Assembly: GCA_945865905.1 (NCBI GenBank)
Contig: CAMBFC010000001.1
Coordinates: 238,127-284,971, forward strand
Reading direction: 5' to 3'
Source of the DNA: Rickettsia typhi
GTDB lineage: Bacteria; Pseudomonadota; Alphaproteobacteria; Rickettsiales; UBA1997
Length of the DNA stretch: 46,845 nt
Shown: piece after piece, positions 1 through 7,925 of the stretch
How the letters are laid out: every line of letters starts with the position of its first letter
Position numbering within the stretch: the stretch's first letter is position 1
The notes under the pieces: model-generated
Told to the model about the DNA's origin: nothing
Seen by the model: the letters and a program-made list of their open reading frames with translations, nothing else
Databases searched by the model: none
Position numbers and translations under genes: made by a program

Positions 1-725
1 AAAGTCATGTTAAGGTAAGTTTTGAAATTCCTGAATACACCACCGATATAGATGCAACGGGCACTTGCCGCGTTCTTGATGCTATTCGCGATACTCGAAT
101 CAACACTAAATTTTATCAAGCCTCATCAAGCGAAATGTTTGGCAAAGTGCAAGAAATTCCACAAAAGGAGACTACTCCCTTCTATCCGCGCAGCCCTTAT
201 GCTTGCGCCAAGCTTTACTCACATTGGCTCACGGTTAATTATCGCGAAAGCTACGGATTATTTGCTTGCAGCGGAATTTTATTCAACCATGAATCCCCGC
301 GTCGCGGCGAAACTTTTGTTACTCGCAAAATCACGCGCGGCCTTGCCGATATTATGGCCGGCAAAGCAGAAAAACTTTATCTTGGCAACCTAGATGCAAA
401 ACGCGATTGGGGTTTTGCCGGTGATTATGTTGAAGCAATGTGGATGATGCTACAGCAGCAAGAGGCCGATGACTATGTGATTGCAACTGGAGAAACCTAT
501 TCCGTCAAACAATTTTTGGATGAATCATTTGGTTATGCTGGCTTAGATTGGAAAAAATATGTTGAAATTAGCGAAAAATATTTCCGTCCTGCAGAAGTTG
601 ATTTGTTAATTGGAGATCCTTCTAAAGCCAAGCAAAAACTGGGCTGGAAACCAAAAGTTGGTTTTAAAGAATTGGTAAAAATGATGGTTGATGCGGATTT
701 AAAAGCGCAGAATATCACTCTTTAA
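1..725 (+). CDS. gmd: GDP-mannose 4,6-dehydratase, C-terminal part (5' end outside window)
   Basis: Converts GDP-mannose to GDP-4-keto-6-deoxymannose, the first step towards GDP-fucose, GDP-rhamnose or perosamine for surface glycans. It acts in the cytoplasm as a short-chain dehydrogenase of the extended family. The reading frame is already open at base 3 ([20 protein letters not shown]) and runs to the stop at 723-725, so only about 240 C-terminal residues are present. The YxxxK catalytic pair is in [13 protein letters not shown], followed by the family hallmark [18 protein letters not shown]. The Rossmann nucleotide-binding loop must lie upstream of the window. The folK gene starts 12 bases downstream on the same strand, so the two may be co-transcribed. 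I see no defect in the visible part. Confidence 0.93.
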   Translation, partial: SHVKVSFEIPEYTTDIDATGTCRVLDAIRDTRINTKFYQASSSEMFGKVQEIPQKETTPFYPRSPYACAKLYSHWLTVNYRESYGLFACSGILFNHESPRRGETFVTRKITRGLADIMAGKAEKLYLGNLDAKRDWGFAGDYVEAMWMMLQQQEADDYVIATGETYSVKQFLDESFGYAGLDWKKYVEISEKYFRPAEVDLLIGDPSKAKQKLGWKPKVGFKELVKMMVDADLKAQNITL

Positions 726-737
726 AAAACGCTAATC

Positions 738-1241
738 ATGCAAAAAATTCACCACAGAATTATTTTTGGCCTTGGATCCAATCTGGGTGATCGTGAAAAT
801 AATTTGGCTTTAGCGGTTGATGCTCTAAGTGCAAAACTATCTCTCGTTAATATCAAAAAATCAAAAATCCTCATCAATAAAGCTTTGCTAAAACCAGATG
901 CGCCCAAAGAATGGGATTTAGATTTTTTTAATATTGCAGTTAGCGGCGATATTAATTTACAAAATTTTTCGCCTGAAAAAATTCTTGAAATCACCCAATC
1001 AATTGAAAAACAACTTGGTCGCCAAAGCAATGAATTAGCAATTGCATGGGCCCCACGCAAAATCGATATTGACATTTTGGCAATTGATAATTTAATAATT
1101 AATTTAGGCGATAAATTACGGATTCCACATCAAGCCATGCTTGAGCGCGATTTTTTTTATAAGCCAATGACAGAAATTGAGCCAGATTGGATTCATCCTG
1201 TAAAATTAATTGCAATTAAAAATGTCGCGCAATCCTCTTGA
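738..1241 (+). CDS. folK: 2-amino-4-hydroxy-6-hydroxymethyldihydropteridine diphosphokinase (HPPK)
   Basis: Transfers pyrophosphate from ATP to 6-hydroxymethyl-7,8-dihydropterin in cytoplasmic folate synthesis. The 167-residue product has the normal length. It shows the N-terminal GLGSNLGDRENNL signature and the ATP/Mg loop in the form WAPRKIDIDIL, where the paired aspartates of the DxD motif bind magnesium. Neighbouring folate genes (folP, folB) are not visible here, so the gene is separated from its pathway. Its last 20 bases overlap the proposed start of the next gene, suggesting translational coupling. Start chosen at the ATG giving MQKIHHRIIFGLGSN, just ahead of the first beta strand. 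Confidence 0.95.
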   Translation: MQKIHHRIIFGLGSNLGDRENNLALAVDALSAKLSLVNIKKSKILINKALLKPDAPKEWDLDFFNIAVSGDINLQNFSPEKILEITQSIEKQLGRQSNELAIAWAPRKIDIDILAIDNLIINLGDKLRIPHQAMLERDFFYKPMTEIEPDWIHPVKLIAIKNVAQSS

Positions 1242-2535
1242 ATTTCTAAAACAAGTTGGCGGCTTGACAAATAAGCTTGGCTCTAGATTTCAACAACAGA
1301 TTGCAGCCCAAACCACGCGCCAGTTTCACAGCACAGCTAAATCACAAGCGGTAGAAACCATTGCCGGAAAACTTCCTCCAAGATTGATAGAAAAGCATCA
1401 AGAAGAACATCACAAAGCAAACGCTGCACAAGAAGCGCGCGACCTGATAATCCCTCGCCAAGAATTAGAAAAAAGAAGTGCAGAATTTTTTAAATTTCTC
1501 AAATCCGATCCAAGCCCAGAAGCAAAATCTATGCTCGAAATTATTGAACAATTTAATCGCAGAGGATCTCTTGGCGCTAAAAAACCTGTCGTGATACTAG
1601 AAGGACTAATGCCCGCAGTTTCTCACAAAAAAAGCAAAGTCTTTACACATGAAAAAAATATCTCCACCGATTCATTCGGAATAACCCCTCAACAACTGAT
1701 GGATGAGCTTCGCAAACAAGAGCTCAACATAAATATGGTGCAAATTTTATATAATTTATGTGGTTATAATTTTTTTACAGAGCTTAACGATATTAATCCC
1801 GCAACCTTTACTTTAGTGCGCTCGCAAGATAGTCAATCACCTCACATGGATGACGATGTTGATGAAAAAGGCAAACCTTTATTAGGAGCAAATGCGCTCT
1901 GGGCTACAAAATCTCAAAATCCAAAACCCCCATTTACTAAATTTACTCACATCTTTGATATAGTAAAAAATCTATCACCAAAAACTTTGGCAATATTACA
2001 AAAACCACTATTCGCAAAATTTGGTTCAGAAAAAACTGGCTATAGCGAAAATCCTCATCCAATTTTAAAAAAACGCGCGGACGGAACCTTTGCTTTGCTT
2101 TATCCATCACCAGTTGAAATAATCGAAGAAGAAAAAGCTTTTGCGGTCGAAGGAGTAAATTTTGAAGAAACTCAAAAGGCTCTAGCAGAATTTCAACAAG
2201 CGGTGCTAGAAGCAGAAAAAAACCAAGGCCTATCGGTTAACTTAACCGCTTCAAAAGAAGGTCAGCCTGATAATATGGTGATATTTGAAAATGCCAGAGA
2301 AGACGGTGGATCATTGATGCATCGCAGGGTTAGCCAGTATGGAATTCGCGAATCTGCAAATCCAGTAATTATTGAAGGCAGTAACGCAGCTGAGCGGACC
2401 GTTATTTCTGTGGCTGCCGCGAGATATGATTCATCATTGGATAGCTTGTTGCAAGCCAAAAAACCAAATCAAAAAGTTATCATTGATAAAACAACAGTAC
2501 TAAATCCTACAAAAACCGACGGAAAAACTATTTAA
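1222..2535 (+). CDS. Unrecognised 437-residue protein with presequence-like N-terminus and possible Fe(II)/2-oxoglutarate oxygenase fold
   Basis: I do not recognise a named family with certainty. The first 45 residues (MSRNPLEFLKQVGGLTNK, then LGSRFQQQ and RQFHSTAKSQ) are rich in R, K, S, T and Q with a single acidic residue, and contain RQFHSTA, a pattern typical of mitochondrial presequences. Later the protein has His208-Met-Asp210 in SPHMDDD and His367 in a stretch beginning DNMVIFENARED and ending LMHRR. HxD followed about 157 residues later by a His next to Arg is the arrangement of TauD/clavaminate-synthase-like Fe(II)/2OG oxygenases, and the LLGANALWATK and FDIVKNLSPKTLAILQKP segments fit that fold. 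The oxygenase call is inference from motifs. The start at 1222 is preferred; an ATG at 1210 is possible. The stop overlaps the end of convergent secF by 8 bases. Confidence 0.8.
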   Translation: MSRNPLEFLKQVGGLTNKLGSRFQQQIAAQTTRQFHSTAKSQAVETIAGKLPPRLIEKHQEEHHKANAAQEARDLIIPRQELEKRSAEFFKFLKSDPSPEAKSMLEIIEQFNRRGSLGAKKPVVILEGLMPAVSHKKSKVFTHEKNISTDSFGITPQQLMDELRKQELNINMVQILYNLCGYNFFTELNDINPATFTLVRSQDSQSPHMDDDVDEKGKPLLGANALWATKSQNPKPPFTKFTHIFDIVKNLSPKTLAILQKPLFAKFGSEKTGYSENPHPILKKRADGTFALLYPSPVEIIEEEKAFAVEGVNFEETQKALAEFQQAVLEAEKNQGLSVNLTASKEGQPDNMVIFENAREDGGSLMHRRVSQYGIRESANPVIIEGSNAAERTVISVAAARYDSSLDSLLQAKKPNQKVIIDKTTVLNPTKTDGKTI

Positions 2536-3427
2536 CTTTTTTGCGCGGATCAAGATAGAGTAGGATTGGAGCCGAGATGTAAATCGAAGAATATGTTCCT
2601 ACTAAAATCCCAAAAAATGCCGCTTGGCTGAAACTTTTTAAAACTTCACCGCCAAACAAAACTAACGCCAAAAGCGAAAGTAGCGTTGCGCCAGATGTAA
2701 GTAGGGTTCTGCTTAATGTTGAATTTACGCTAGAATTGATTAATTCAGCCAAATCCATCTTTTTAAATTTGCGCAAATTTTCACGAATTCTATCATAAAT
2801 TACTACCGAATCATTGATAGAATAGCCAATAACAGTAAGGATCGCCGCGATTGAAGTAAGATTAAATTCAAGGCCAGTAACTGAATAAAAACCAAGCGTT
2901 AAAACCGCATCATGCACTAAAGCAAAAATTCCACCAAGGCCAAATTGCCAATCAAAACGCACCCAAATATAAATCATGATAAAAGCAAAAGATAACAACA
3001 AAGCCATAAAGCCTTTGCCAATAAGCTCTGATCCCACTTGCGGACCAACATAATCAACTTTGCGATATTCTATATTAGCAAAATTTTGATTGAGAATTTC
3101 TTGAATTTTTTTTACTTCTTCTGCTTGTGAAGCGTTGCTATCATTGGATTTAGCAATTCTGATGAGAAAATCTTTTTCACCGATATTTTGAATTTGAACA
3201 TCTTTTATTTTTTCTACAAGCACACTGCGCACCTTCTCTGTTTGTGCTTTTTCAATCCGCAATTCCATTAAAATTCCACCAGAAAAATCGATGCCAAAAT
3301 TTAATCCTTTGAAGAAAATTATTGCGAAGGAACCAATGATGCAAACAATCGAAGCGATCAATGCCAACTTATGCACTCGCATAAAATCAACTTGGGTATT
3401 GGCAAGAAATGAGCGGAGAAATTTCAT
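2528..3427 (-). CDS. secF: Protein translocase subunit SecF
   Basis: Inner-membrane partner of SecD that uses the proton motive force to help pull exported proteins through SecYEG. At 299 residues it is of family length. It shows a first membrane segment (LALIASIVCIIGSFAIIFF), the periplasmic-domain entry motif GIDFSGGILMELR, and the C-terminal five-helix bundle with VIGYSINDSVVIYDRIREN, the most conserved SecF motif. The usual arrangement is secD directly upstream. Here the upstream neighbour is rpsT with a long palindrome in between, so SecD must be encoded elsewhere. The gene converges with the unrecognised protein on the other strand and overlaps it at the stops. Confidence 0.95.
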   Translation of the reverse strand: MKFLRSFLANTQVDFMRVHKLALIASIVCIIGSFAIIFFKGLNFGIDFSGGILMELRIEKAQTEKVRSVLVEKIKDVQIQNIGEKDFLIRIAKSNDSNASQAEEVKKIQEILNQNFANIEYRKVDYVGPQVGSELIGKGFMALLLSFAFIMIYIWVRFDWQFGLGGIFALVHDAVLTLGFYSVTGLEFNLTSIAAILTVIGYSINDSVVIYDRIRENLRKFKKMDLAELINSSVNSTLSRTLLTSGATLLSLLALVLFGGEVLKSFSQAAFFGILVGTYSSIYISAPILLYLDPRKKVK

Positions 3428-3453
3428 AATTTATGAATTATGAGTTGTGGAGA

Positions 3454-3633
3454 AAAATGTTAAGCTAAGCTTAGTAATTATATTATGGCATTTGATGGGG
3501 GGAGGCTCTGCTGCTCAGACACCGCACCCATCTGATTTAAGCAAGCGTAGCTTGCGATGGGATGCAGAACTCGCCTCAGAGCCTCCCCCCATCAAATGCC
3601 ATAATATAATTACTAAGCTTAGCTTAACATTTT
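3454..3633. repeat. Long palindromic element, copy 1 (conserved core, locus-specific arms)
   Basis: Two 57-base arms (3454-3510 and 3577-3633) are perfect reverse complements of one another. They enclose a 66-base core (3511-3576) beginning CTGCTCAGACACCGCA and ending AACTCGCCT. The core contains its own nested stem (CCCATC with GATGGG, and GCAAGC-GTA-GCTTGC at the tip). The same core, in the opposite orientation, occurs inside the palindrome at 5772-5942, but the arm sequences at the two places are unrelated. It lies between rpsT and secF, both leftward, so it would be transcribed if they are co-transcribed. Confidence 0.95.
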
Positions 3634-3657
3634 AGGCAAATGCAACATTTGCCTAAA
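3631..3657. terminator. Short perfect hairpin after rpsT, possible terminator
   Basis: TTTAGGCAAATG and CATTTGCCTAAA form a 12-bp perfect stem with a three-base loop (CAA), starting 5 bases beyond the rpsT stop and abutting the outer end of palindrome copy 1. There is no clear U-run on the rpsT side, so Rho-independent termination is only a possibility. It could instead stabilise the rpsT 3' end. Confidence 0.45.
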
Positions 3658-3661
3658 ATAA

Positions 3662-3931
3662 TTATTTTGCAGAAATTTTGCGAATTTGCGCTGACAAACG
3701 AGAAAGTTTGCGTGCCGCAGTATTCAATTTGATCACGCGTTTTGTAACGCCGCGCATGATTTCTGATTCCAATGGACCAAAAGCTTCAAGAGCCTTTTTT
3801 TGATCGCCAGCTTTGATAGCGTCAGCAACTTTTTTTACGAAAGTTCTGATGCGATTTCTTCTAGAATTATTAACAAGTTTTTTTGCTGCACTGCCGCGAA
3901 GAGCCTTTTGTGCTGATGTTGTATTAGCCAT
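3662..3931 (-). CDS. rpsT: 30S ribosomal protein S20
   Basis: Primary 16S rRNA-binding protein of the small subunit. The 89-residue, strongly basic, helical product starts MANTTSAQKALR and carries the S20 features: an RRNRIRTFVKK segment, KAGDQKKALEAF, and a C-terminal helix KRVIKLNTAARKLSRLSAQ. Length is normal. It appears monocistronic, with a hairpin and then a long palindrome just downstream. A TTGACA-like hexamer lies upstream on the same strand (4013-4018 as TGTCAA on the plus strand) without a convincing -10 partner. Confidence 0.97.
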   Translation of the reverse strand: MANTTSAQKALRGSAAKKLVNNSRRNRIRTFVKKVADAIKAGDQKKALEAFGPLESEIMRGVTKRVIKLNTAARKLSRLSAQIRKISAK

Positions 3932-4088
3932 TTTGTTAGTTTTATAAATTATTAAAGCGTGTTCGGGGTTTTATTCTAAGGATCTGAATTGATTTATCAA
4001 GTGGAAATGACATGTCAAAATGAATACATTGTACAATTGACAGAAAACTATTAATTAATTCCGCTCCGGCGTCTGCTTCTGCCATAAG

Positions 4089-4313
4089 TTATCTTATAAT
4101 TTTATGTAAATCTGAAAAAATATAAATCTTATTACGCTCTCTTCTTGGAGTTGCATCTGCGATAATCTTGAGTGCAAGAAACTTTTCAATCAAAGTATAT
4201 GCAGTTTGATTATTAGAAATTTCTGAAACTTTTTTAAGAGATTTTACGCTAAAAGTTGGAATCACAAACATTGCATCAATTTTAATTCCAAACCCTAGAA
4301 TTAAAATAATCTT
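4089..4313 (-). pseudogene. Fic family protein, C-terminal winged-helix remnant
   Basis: An open frame without a proper start reads ILGFGIKIDAMFVIPTFSV, then a helix-turn-helix and ADATPRRERNKIYIF. This matches the C-terminal winged-helix tail of Fic/DOC-family proteins (IDalFenP..., then a helix-turn-helix, then RnRvY). The Fic catalytic domain (HPFxxGNGR) is absent upstream, where in-frame stops occur, so this is a 70-residue leftover. The first in-frame ATG (4271) lies inside the conserved part. The rest of the 548-base space between rpsT and serS shows only AT-rich sequence with repeated TTCTAG words (4310-4365). I see no other gene there. Confidence 0.6.
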
Positions 4314-4479
4314 ATTCTAGTTTATATCACTTTTCTAGAATAATAATGAAGCTAATTCTAGACTGGATTTAGCTTTATTATTAGCGATTACAATTCGCCA
4401 CTGAAGACTTTTTAGAATTTTATATTAAATTTTGGTCAAGCGAATTTCTTTTGGGATTTTTTAATCCTTAAAAAAACAT

Positions 4480-5739
4480 CTATTTTTTAATCACTTTTTG
4501 CCCACCCATATAACCCACCAAAGCCTCTGGCACATTAACCGAACCATCTTCATTTTGATAATTTTCTAGAATTGCAACAATGGTGCGGCCAACCGCCAGA
4601 GAAGATCCGTTTAAAGTATGAACAAAATAATTCTTACCATCTCTTTTATATTTTGTTTGCGTTCTGCGCGCTTGAAAATCGCCGCAATTAGAGCAGCTAG
4701 AGATCTCGCGATATTTATTTTGCGCTGGCAACCACACCTCTAAATCATAAGTTTTTTGCGCGCAAAAGCCCATATCACCTGTGCAAAGCAACAATTTGCG
4801 AAATGGCAATTGTAAGCGTTTGAGAATTTCACAAGCAACATTAGTCATTTTTTCATGCTCAGCGTTAGAGCCTTCAGCTGTAGTGATGGAGACTAATTCA
4901 ACTTTTTTAAATTGATGCTGGCGAATCATGCCGCGAGTATCTTTTCCTGCTGATCCCGCTTCACGGCGAAAGCACGGCGTGTAAGCGGTGAAGCGCAATG
5001 GCAAATCAGTTTCTGCCAAAGTTTTTTTTGCCACAAAATTAACCAGAGACACCTCAGCCGTAGGGATCAACCAATATCCATCATTAGTAACAAAAGCATC
5101 ATCACTAAATTTTGGCAACTGCCCCGAGCCAAACATCGCCTCGCTTTTCACAATATTTGGCGGAGAAATTTCGGTATAACCATTTTCTGCCGCAACATCC
5201 AACATAAAATTAGAAAGCGCCCGTTCAAACCGCGCCAAATCGCCACTTAAAGTAGAAAAACGCGCACCAGAAATTAGCGCCGACTGCTCAAAATCAAGCA
5301 TCCCCAGCTTTTCGCCAATTTCAACATGATCTTTTGGAGCAAAAGAAAATTGGCGCGGCTCACCAAATTTTTCAACTTCAATATTATGATTTTCATCCGC
5401 ACCAACAGGCACCTCATCCGCAGGCACATTAGGAATCTGAATTAAAATCTCACGCAATTTTTCATCCTGGGTAAAATCATTTTCAAGCGCAGAAAGTTCA
5501 ATATTAGTTTTTTTAGAATCTTCAAGAAGCGCATCAGCATTGCCTCCAGCCTTTTTAACATTAGCAATTTCCTTCGCAAAACCATTACGCTTCGCCTGCA
5601 ATTCTTGAATCAAAAAAGTTTGCTTACGCTTTTCTTCATCAATTTGCAAAATATCAACCGCCTTAACAGCGTTATTTCTACGCCCCATCGCTACATCGAA
5701 CTTTTCAGGATTTTCACGAATCCATTTGATATCTAGCAT
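4480..5739 (-). CDS. serS: Seryl-tRNA synthetase
   Basis: Class II aminoacyl-tRNA synthetase charging tRNA-Ser. The 419 residues start MLDIKWIRENPEKFDVAM, as in bacterial SerRS. The N-terminal antiparallel coiled coil (about residues 30-100) binds the long variable arm of tRNA-Ser. Class II motif 2 is FRREAGSAGKDTRGMIRQ, and motif 3 is GSSLAVGRTIVAILEN with the ATP-binding Arg. Length and motifs are complete. The upstream space contains palindrome copy 2, which sits between serS and the divergent dapE and ends 33 bases from the serS start, so it must lie within or beside their promoters. Confidence 0.97.
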   Translation of the reverse strand: MLDIKWIRENPEKFDVAMGRRNNAVKAVDILQIDEEKRKQTFLIQELQAKRNGFAKEIANVKKAGGNADALLEDSKKTNIELSALENDFTQDEKLREILIQIPNVPADEVPVGADENHNIEVEKFGEPRQFSFAPKDHVEIGEKLGMLDFEQSALISGARFSTLSGDLARFERALSNFMLDVAAENGYTEISPPNIVKSEAMFGSGQLPKFSDDAFVTNDGYWLIPTAEVSLVNFVAKKTLAETDLPLRFTAYTPCFRREAGSAGKDTRGMIRQHQFKKVELVSITTAEGSNAEHEKMTNVACEILKRLQLPFRKLLLCTGDMGFCAQKTYDLEVWLPAQNKYREISSCSNCGDFQARRTQTKYKRDGKNYFVHTLNGSSLAVGRTIVAILENYQNEDGSVNVPEALVGYMGGQKVIKK

Positions 5740-5771
5740 TTTAGAAAATTTTAATTAGAAATTATTTAGTG

Positions 5772-5942
5772 ATTTTATATTTTATCAAAGAATGAAGAAT
5801 TGAAGTTGAAGGAGAAGGCGCTGAGGCGAGTTCTGCAACCATCGCAAGCTACGCTTGCTTTTAAATCAGATGGTTGCGGTGTCTGAGCAGCAGCGCCTTC
5901 TCCTTCAACTTCAATTCTTCATTCTTTGATAAAATATAAAAT
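5772..5942. repeat. Long palindromic element, copy 2 (same core, different arms)
   Basis: The arms 5772-5823 and 5891-5942 (52 bases each) are perfect reverse complements. The 67-base core (5824-5890), read on the minus strand, matches the core of copy 1 almost throughout: the same CTGCTCAGACACCGCA start, GCAAGCGTAGCTTGC tip and GAACTCGCCT end. Where copy 1 pairs CCCATC with GATGGG, copy 2 pairs ACCATC with GATGGT, a compensatory change that preserves the stem. The arms share no sequence with those of copy 1. The element fills most of the serS-dapE divergent promoter region. Confidence 0.95.
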
Positions 5943-5984
5943 TCAACCCCATTCTACCAAAGTAATTTAAATTTTGAAATAAAA

Positions 5985-7145
5985 ATGATGGATGCAATTA
6001 AATTATCACAACAATTAATCCAAATCCCGTCTTACAGCGGCACAAGTCCCGAAGTTATCGGTTTCATAAAAACCTATCTAGAAAAACTAAATTTTACTTG
6101 CAATATTTTAGAATATGAAGGCAGCGGATCCTACAAAGTCAACAATCTGCACGCTTTATACAATCCCAAAAACAGTAAGAATATTTTATATTTTGCCGGC
6201 CACACCGATGTAGTTGCAACCGGTGATATCAAGGCTTGGACCCATGATCCATTCGCCGCAAAAATTATTGATGAAAAATTGTTCGGTCGTGGCGCCGCAG
6301 ATATGAAATGCGCTGTAGCCTGTTTTATGGCGGCCGCAGCACAGTTTATCAGCAGTGAAAATCCTAATTTTGGCATTGGTTTTTTGATCACCAATGATGA
6401 AGAAAATGATTCAATCAACGGCACTGCAAAAGTTTTGGAATGGATGAAAAGCAACGGCAAGCCAATCAGTGCCTGCATCGTTGGCGAACCAACAAACCCC
6501 GAAAAACTCGGCGAAATGCTAAAAATCGGCCGTCGCGGCAGTATCGGATTTACATTAAAAATTATCGGCAAGCAAGGCCATGTAGCTTACCCTGATAACG
6601 CTCTAAACCCAATCACAACTTTAGTGAATATTCTTAAAGTTCTTAAAGAGCACAAATTTGATGATGGCAATGAATTTTTCAGCCCAACCAACCTAGAAAC
6701 CACTAGCATTGGCAGCGATAATTTTGGCAATAATGTTATTCCCGCTCAAGCGAGTACATCTTTTAATATTCGCTTCAATTCATTGCATAATTCAAAATCA
6801 ATTGTTGATCTGATTGAATATGTTTGCAAAAAAAGTGTCGGATTGGGTGCCAAATATGAGCTAACCACAAGAATTAGCGGCGAATCTTTTTTAAGCAAAG
6901 TAGGAAATTTTGCCAAAATTACCCAAAATGCAGTAGAAAAAATCTGTGGCACCAAACCAGTTCTAAGCACTACTGGCGGCACTTCTGACGCACGCTTTAT
7001 TAAAGATCATTGCGATGAAATTGTTGAATGCGGCTTAGTCAATAAAACCGCGCATCAAATCGATGAATTTGCTTATTTAGAAGAAATCACTAAATTGCAA
7101 CAAATCTATTTTGAAATTCTTAAAAATTATGATAATATTCAGTAA
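5985..7145 (+). CDS. dapE: Succinyl-diaminopimelate desuccinylase
   Basis: Zinc hydrolase of the lysine/meso-diaminopimelate pathway that releases succinate from N-succinyl-LL-DAP, supplying peptidoglycan and lysine. The 386-residue M20-family protein shows the metal-ligand motifs in order: FAGHTDVVATG, GRGAADMKCAVA, the catalytic glutamate pair in NDEENDSINGT, GEPTNPEKLGE followed by GRRGS, and STTGGTSDARF near the C-terminus. The dimerisation domain lies in between. Start is the first of two adjacent ATGs (5985 or 5988). The next gene begins inside its last codons. Confidence 0.95.
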   Translation: MMDAIKLSQQLIQIPSYSGTSPEVIGFIKTYLEKLNFTCNILEYEGSGSYKVNNLHALYNPKNSKNILYFAGHTDVVATGDIKAWTHDPFAAKIIDEKLFGRGAADMKCAVACFMAAAAQFISSENPNFGIGFLITNDEENDSINGTAKVLEWMKSNGKPISACIVGEPTNPEKLGEMLKIGRRGSIGFTLKIIGKQGHVAYPDNALNPITTLVNILKVLKEHKFDDGNEFFSPTNLETTSIGSDNFGNNVIPAQASTSFNIRFNSLHNSKSIVDLIEYVCKKSVGLGAKYELTTRISGESFLSKVGNFAKITQNAVEKICGTKPVLSTTGGTSDARFIKDHCDEIVECGLVNKTAHQIDEFAYLEEITKLQQIYFEILKNYDNIQ

Positions 7146-7845
7146 AATCAAAGATTATATAAAAAATAGAATTACTATCAAAGTCACCGAATCTGACAAG
7201 ATAAAAATGGCGACTTTTTCGCGCTCTAGAGATCGAATGCTTAATATAATGATAAAAAAACAAATGATTACCAGAACAACAATCAGAATACACTCTGTTC
7301 TTATTACTTTTTTTGGCTGCGGAAAATTGCGCCACGGCCCCGGAACCCTCGCCAGTTTTATTACAGTAGGATTGTGGTTTGGCGCTAGTTATTTCTTTAA
7401 TAAATTTGCTGTTTTTACAATGCTACAAGAACTGCTATTTTGGGTCGCAATCGCAACATTTCTTTTTATTTATGGCCTTCTTTTTATTCCTTTATACGAA
7501 AAACATTTAAATAGTCACGATCATCAATCAATTGTTATTGATGAAGTGGTGGGACAAATAGTTTCTCTGTGCCTAACCTACCCCTTAGTCAGAAAATATT
7601 ATTTTGATAGCACGCTATTTCTTAATCAATTAATTATGATGGGGCACATTATTTTATCTTTTACATTATTCAGATTCTTAGATATCTCTAAACCACTTTT
7701 TATTGGTTGGATTGATCGTAATGTCAAAGGATCGCTTGGGGTTATGCTCGATGACTTGGCTTGTGGATTGGTTGTAGCAATTACTAATATAGTTATATTT
7801 ACAATTTATGGTCAAAGCATAATAGAAATTCATGGTTTGATATAA
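7129..7845 (+). CDS. pgpA: Phosphatidylglycerophosphatase A-like membrane protein
   Basis: PgpA dephosphorylates phosphatidylglycerophosphate in the inner membrane to give phosphatidylglycerol. The family signatures are present: FFGCGKLRHGPGTLASF near the N-terminus, VIDEVVGQ, and the C-terminal FRFLDISKPLFIGWIDRN with GSLGVMLDDLACG, whose aspartates bind magnesium. Four hydrophobic segments fit a membrane protein. At about 239 residues it is longer than usual. The extra N-terminal 50 residues are basic and of uncertain reality. ATG 7129 (overlapping dapE by 17 bases) is chosen, but ATGs at 7207, 7240 and 7246 would give a more typical length. Confidence 0.85.
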   Translation: MIIFSKIKDYIKNRITIKVTESDKIKMATFSRSRDRMLNIMIKKQMITRTTIRIHSVLITFFGCGKLRHGPGTLASFITVGLWFGASYFFNKFAVFTMLQELLFWVAIATFLFIYGLLFIPLYEKHLNSHDHQSIVIDEVVGQIVSLCLTYPLVRKYYFDSTLFLNQLIMMGHIILSFTLFRFLDISKPLFIGWIDRNVKGSLGVMLDDLACGLVVAITNIVIFTIYGQSIIEIHGLI

Positions 7846-7850
7846 CGAAA

Positions 7851-7878
7851 TTGACATTGTTAAAATAAATTATATTTT
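7851..7878 (+). promoter_or_regulatory. Weak candidate promoter upstream of nuoH
   Basis: A perfect TTGACA (7851-7856) is followed after 16 bases by TATTTT (7873-7878), 48 bases before the nuoH start. The -10 is poor and the surroundings are AT-rich, so this is tentative. Confidence 0.35.
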
Positions 7879-7925
7879 AATAGAATAAATTTAGCTGCAT
7901 TTGCAATATACAAAACATCAATTTA

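Noticed and set aside
3447..3635. 62-codon open frame on the plus strand inside the first palindrome
   Set aside because: It is composed almost entirely of palindrome arm and core. The same repeat elsewhere does not keep the frame open in the same way, and it has no family resemblance.
3949..4083. About 45 codons starting MAEADAGAELINSF on the minus strand upstream of rpsT
   Set aside because: It lies in the rpsT promoter region, shows no family pattern and ends close to the rpsT start. Probably chance.
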